Source of the DNA: Pseudomonadota bacterium
GTDB taxonomy: Bacteria > Pseudomonadota > Gammaproteobacteria > Xanthomonadales > Xanthomonadaceae
Length of the DNA: 9,467 nt
NCBI GenBank assembly: GCA_023453655.1
Contig: JAEXTE010000234.1
Coordinates: 1 to 9,467, forward strand
Reading direction: 5' to 3'
Below the pieces are notes generated by a model. It was not told where the DNA came from and ran no database searches. It worked only from the letters and a program-made list of their open reading frames with translations. A program made the translations under genes and the position numbers. Shown piece after piece: positions 7,374 through 9,467 of this stretch (within the stretch, counting starts at the first letter, position 1; each line of letters opens with the position of its first letter).

Positions 7374-7403
7374 GTCGAGCTTGCCGGCCACGCCGGCGGA
7401 GAC

Positions 7404-8085
7404 TCAGCGCAGGCCCGGGCCCACGCCCTCGCCGCGCCGCAGCAGCAGGTAGGCCCCCACCGTCCAGAGCGCGGCCGCGGCCCAGCCGGCGAGGATGTCC
7501 GAGGGGTAATGCACGCCGAGGTACACGCGCGACATGCCCACCATCGGCACGAACACCAGCATCGCCGCCACCACCCACCAGCGCAGCCGCGTGGGCCAGG
7601 CCAGCAGTACCAGCACCAGGGCCAGGGTCATCGAACCCATCGCGTGGCCGCTGGGAAAGCTGTAGGTGGTTTCCGGGGCGAGCGAGTCCCACAGCGCCGG
7701 CCGCTCGCGCGAAAACAGCCGCTTGGTGGCGAGGTTCAGCAGCGCCGAGCCGCCCGTCGCCACCGCCGCGAACAGGCCCTGCCGCCATCGCCGCAGCGCC
7801 AGCAGCACCAGCACCAGGCCGATGTCGACCGGCACCACGCCCCATTCGTAACCGATCCGGGAGAAGAACAGGAACACCCGGTCGAGGCGCTCGCCCGCCA
7901 GCGACTGCGCGTACCGCAGCAGCGGCTCGTCGAAGGGAATCGCCTCGGCCTCGTGGACCTCGTCGGCCAGTTCCAGGAAGCCCCAAAGCGGCAGCAGCAT
8001 GCCGCCGAACAGCAGCGCCAGGCGCAGCCCGTGACGGCGCAGGAAACCGCTGCAGGCGGTCGCGGCGTCCCGGCCCCAGCCGGAC

Positions 8086-8093
<8 letters not shown>
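7404..8093 (-). CDS. PAP2-family membrane phosphatase
   Basis: Inner-membrane phosphatase, 229 aa, of the type 2 phosphatidic acid phosphatase superfamily; members remove phosphate from lipid phosphates or from undecaprenyl pyrophosphate at the outer face of the membrane. All three signature motifs are present: C1 KRLFSRERP (124-132), C2 PSGH (147-150) with H150 as the likely acid, and C3 [12 protein letters not shown] (188-199) with nucleophile H195 and D199. About six hydrophobic segments are seen (near 24-42, 83-100, 105-121, 150-166, 171-187, 199-218), the usual fold. ATG 8093 overlaps the ispG stop by 8 bases, which suggests translational coupling. The partnership with IspG favours a polyprenyl pyrophosphate substrate, but that is inference; PgpB-like lipid phosphatase activity fits equally well. 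Confidence 0.93.
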
Positions 8094-9372
<1,279 letters not shown>

Positions 9373-9378
9373 GGCGCC

Positions 9379-9384
9379 ATTTTA
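9379..9384 (-). promoter_or_regulatory. -10 element of ispG, possibly giving a leaderless mRNA
   Basis: The minus strand reads TAAAAT (5 of 6 match to TATAAT), then six bases, then the ispG ATG. At this spacing transcription would begin at or next to the start codon. No Shine-Dalgarno is visible and no good -35 is seen. A short palindrome GGCGTGACGCC (9393-9403) lies just upstream and could be an activator site. Confidence 0.48.
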
Positions 9385-9467
9385 CCCGCGAAGGCGTGAC
9401 GCCCGCCTGTCGCGCCGGCTGCCGGCCGCCGCGGACGGCGCGGGCGCGGCACCGGGCAGGTGTGGAC
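9385..9467. other. Sequence upstream of ispG, no gene assigned
   Basis: One minus-strand frame is open from the right edge to the TAA at 9384-9382, giving about 27 codons rich in Ala, Arg and Pro. It could be the tail of an upstream gene on the same strand, but no motif identifies it. A GCCGG/CCGGC hairpin (9414-9426) has no T-run. Confidence 0.3.

Larger units (their letters stand above)
7163..7403. other. Intergenic leader between the PAP2 and protease genes
   Basis: This 241-bp gap separates two genes on the same strand and I see no coding sequence of its own. It holds the promoter candidate, three CCGGA/CCGGT-type units spaced 8 bp apart (7270-7289), the 26-bp palindrome and the Shine-Dalgarno. 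A short stem GCCGG/CCGGC (7383-7387 with 7393-7397) follows the PAP2 stop but has no T-run, so it is not a convincing terminator. Read-through from ispG and PAP2 into the protease cannot be excluded. Confidence 0.6.

Noticed and set aside
3786..7391. A 1201-codon minus-strand frame overlapping the protease
   Set aside because: It is a frame-shifted shadow of the protease, Arg/Gly-rich throughout and without any conserved motif.
7383..7397. Hairpin after the PAP2 stop as a terminator
   Set aside because: Only a 5-bp stem and no T-run follows on the minus strand.

Overview
The window is very GC-rich, with G/C-biased third codon positions that produce long spurious ORFs opposite every real gene. 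Gene content points to a gammaproteobacterium of the Lysobacteraceae/Xanthomonadaceae type (Lysobacter, Luteimonas or a relative). Signs are a membrane kinase with kinesin-light-chain-like TPR repeats, a secreted PA-domain subtilase, an IspG of the longer proteobacterial form (428 residues), and several starts preceded by a lone -10-like hexamer (TAAAAT, TACACT, TAGAGT) with little or no -35. The genus is inferred, not proven.

There are five genes. (1) 1-2716, minus, runs off the left edge: a Ser/Thr protein kinase, then one membrane helix, then at least five TPR-like repeats. (2) 2808-3704, plus: a short diguanylate cyclase with an N-terminal FHA domain (FHA-GGDEF), divergent from the kinase across 91 bp. 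(3) 3806-7162, minus: a large secreted S8 subtilisin-like protease, convergent with gene 2 and ended by a strong terminator. (4) 7404-8093, minus: a PAP2-family membrane phosphatase. (5) 8086-9372, minus: ispG, overlapping gene 4 by 8 bp.

Two functional groups stand out. Genes 1 and 2 look like one signalling module. A transmembrane kinase with a presumed periplasmic TPR sensor sits head-to-head with a cyclase whose only input domain, FHA, is a phosphothreonine reader, so Thr phosphorylation could control c-di-GMP synthesis. Genes 5 and 4 look like a translationally coupled pair. IspG makes isoprenoid precursor, and PAP2 enzymes often dephosphorylate polyprenyl or lipid pyrophosphates, so the pair may share the undecaprenyl carrier pathway. 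The protease stands alone. Its 241-bp leader carries a promoter candidate, a 26-bp imperfect palindrome and a clear Shine-Dalgarno.

I found no tRNA, rRNA, CRISPR array, insertion sequence or phage gene. The window is mostly ordinary chromosome; the most notable parts are the kinase/FHA-GGDEF module and the protease leader palindrome.
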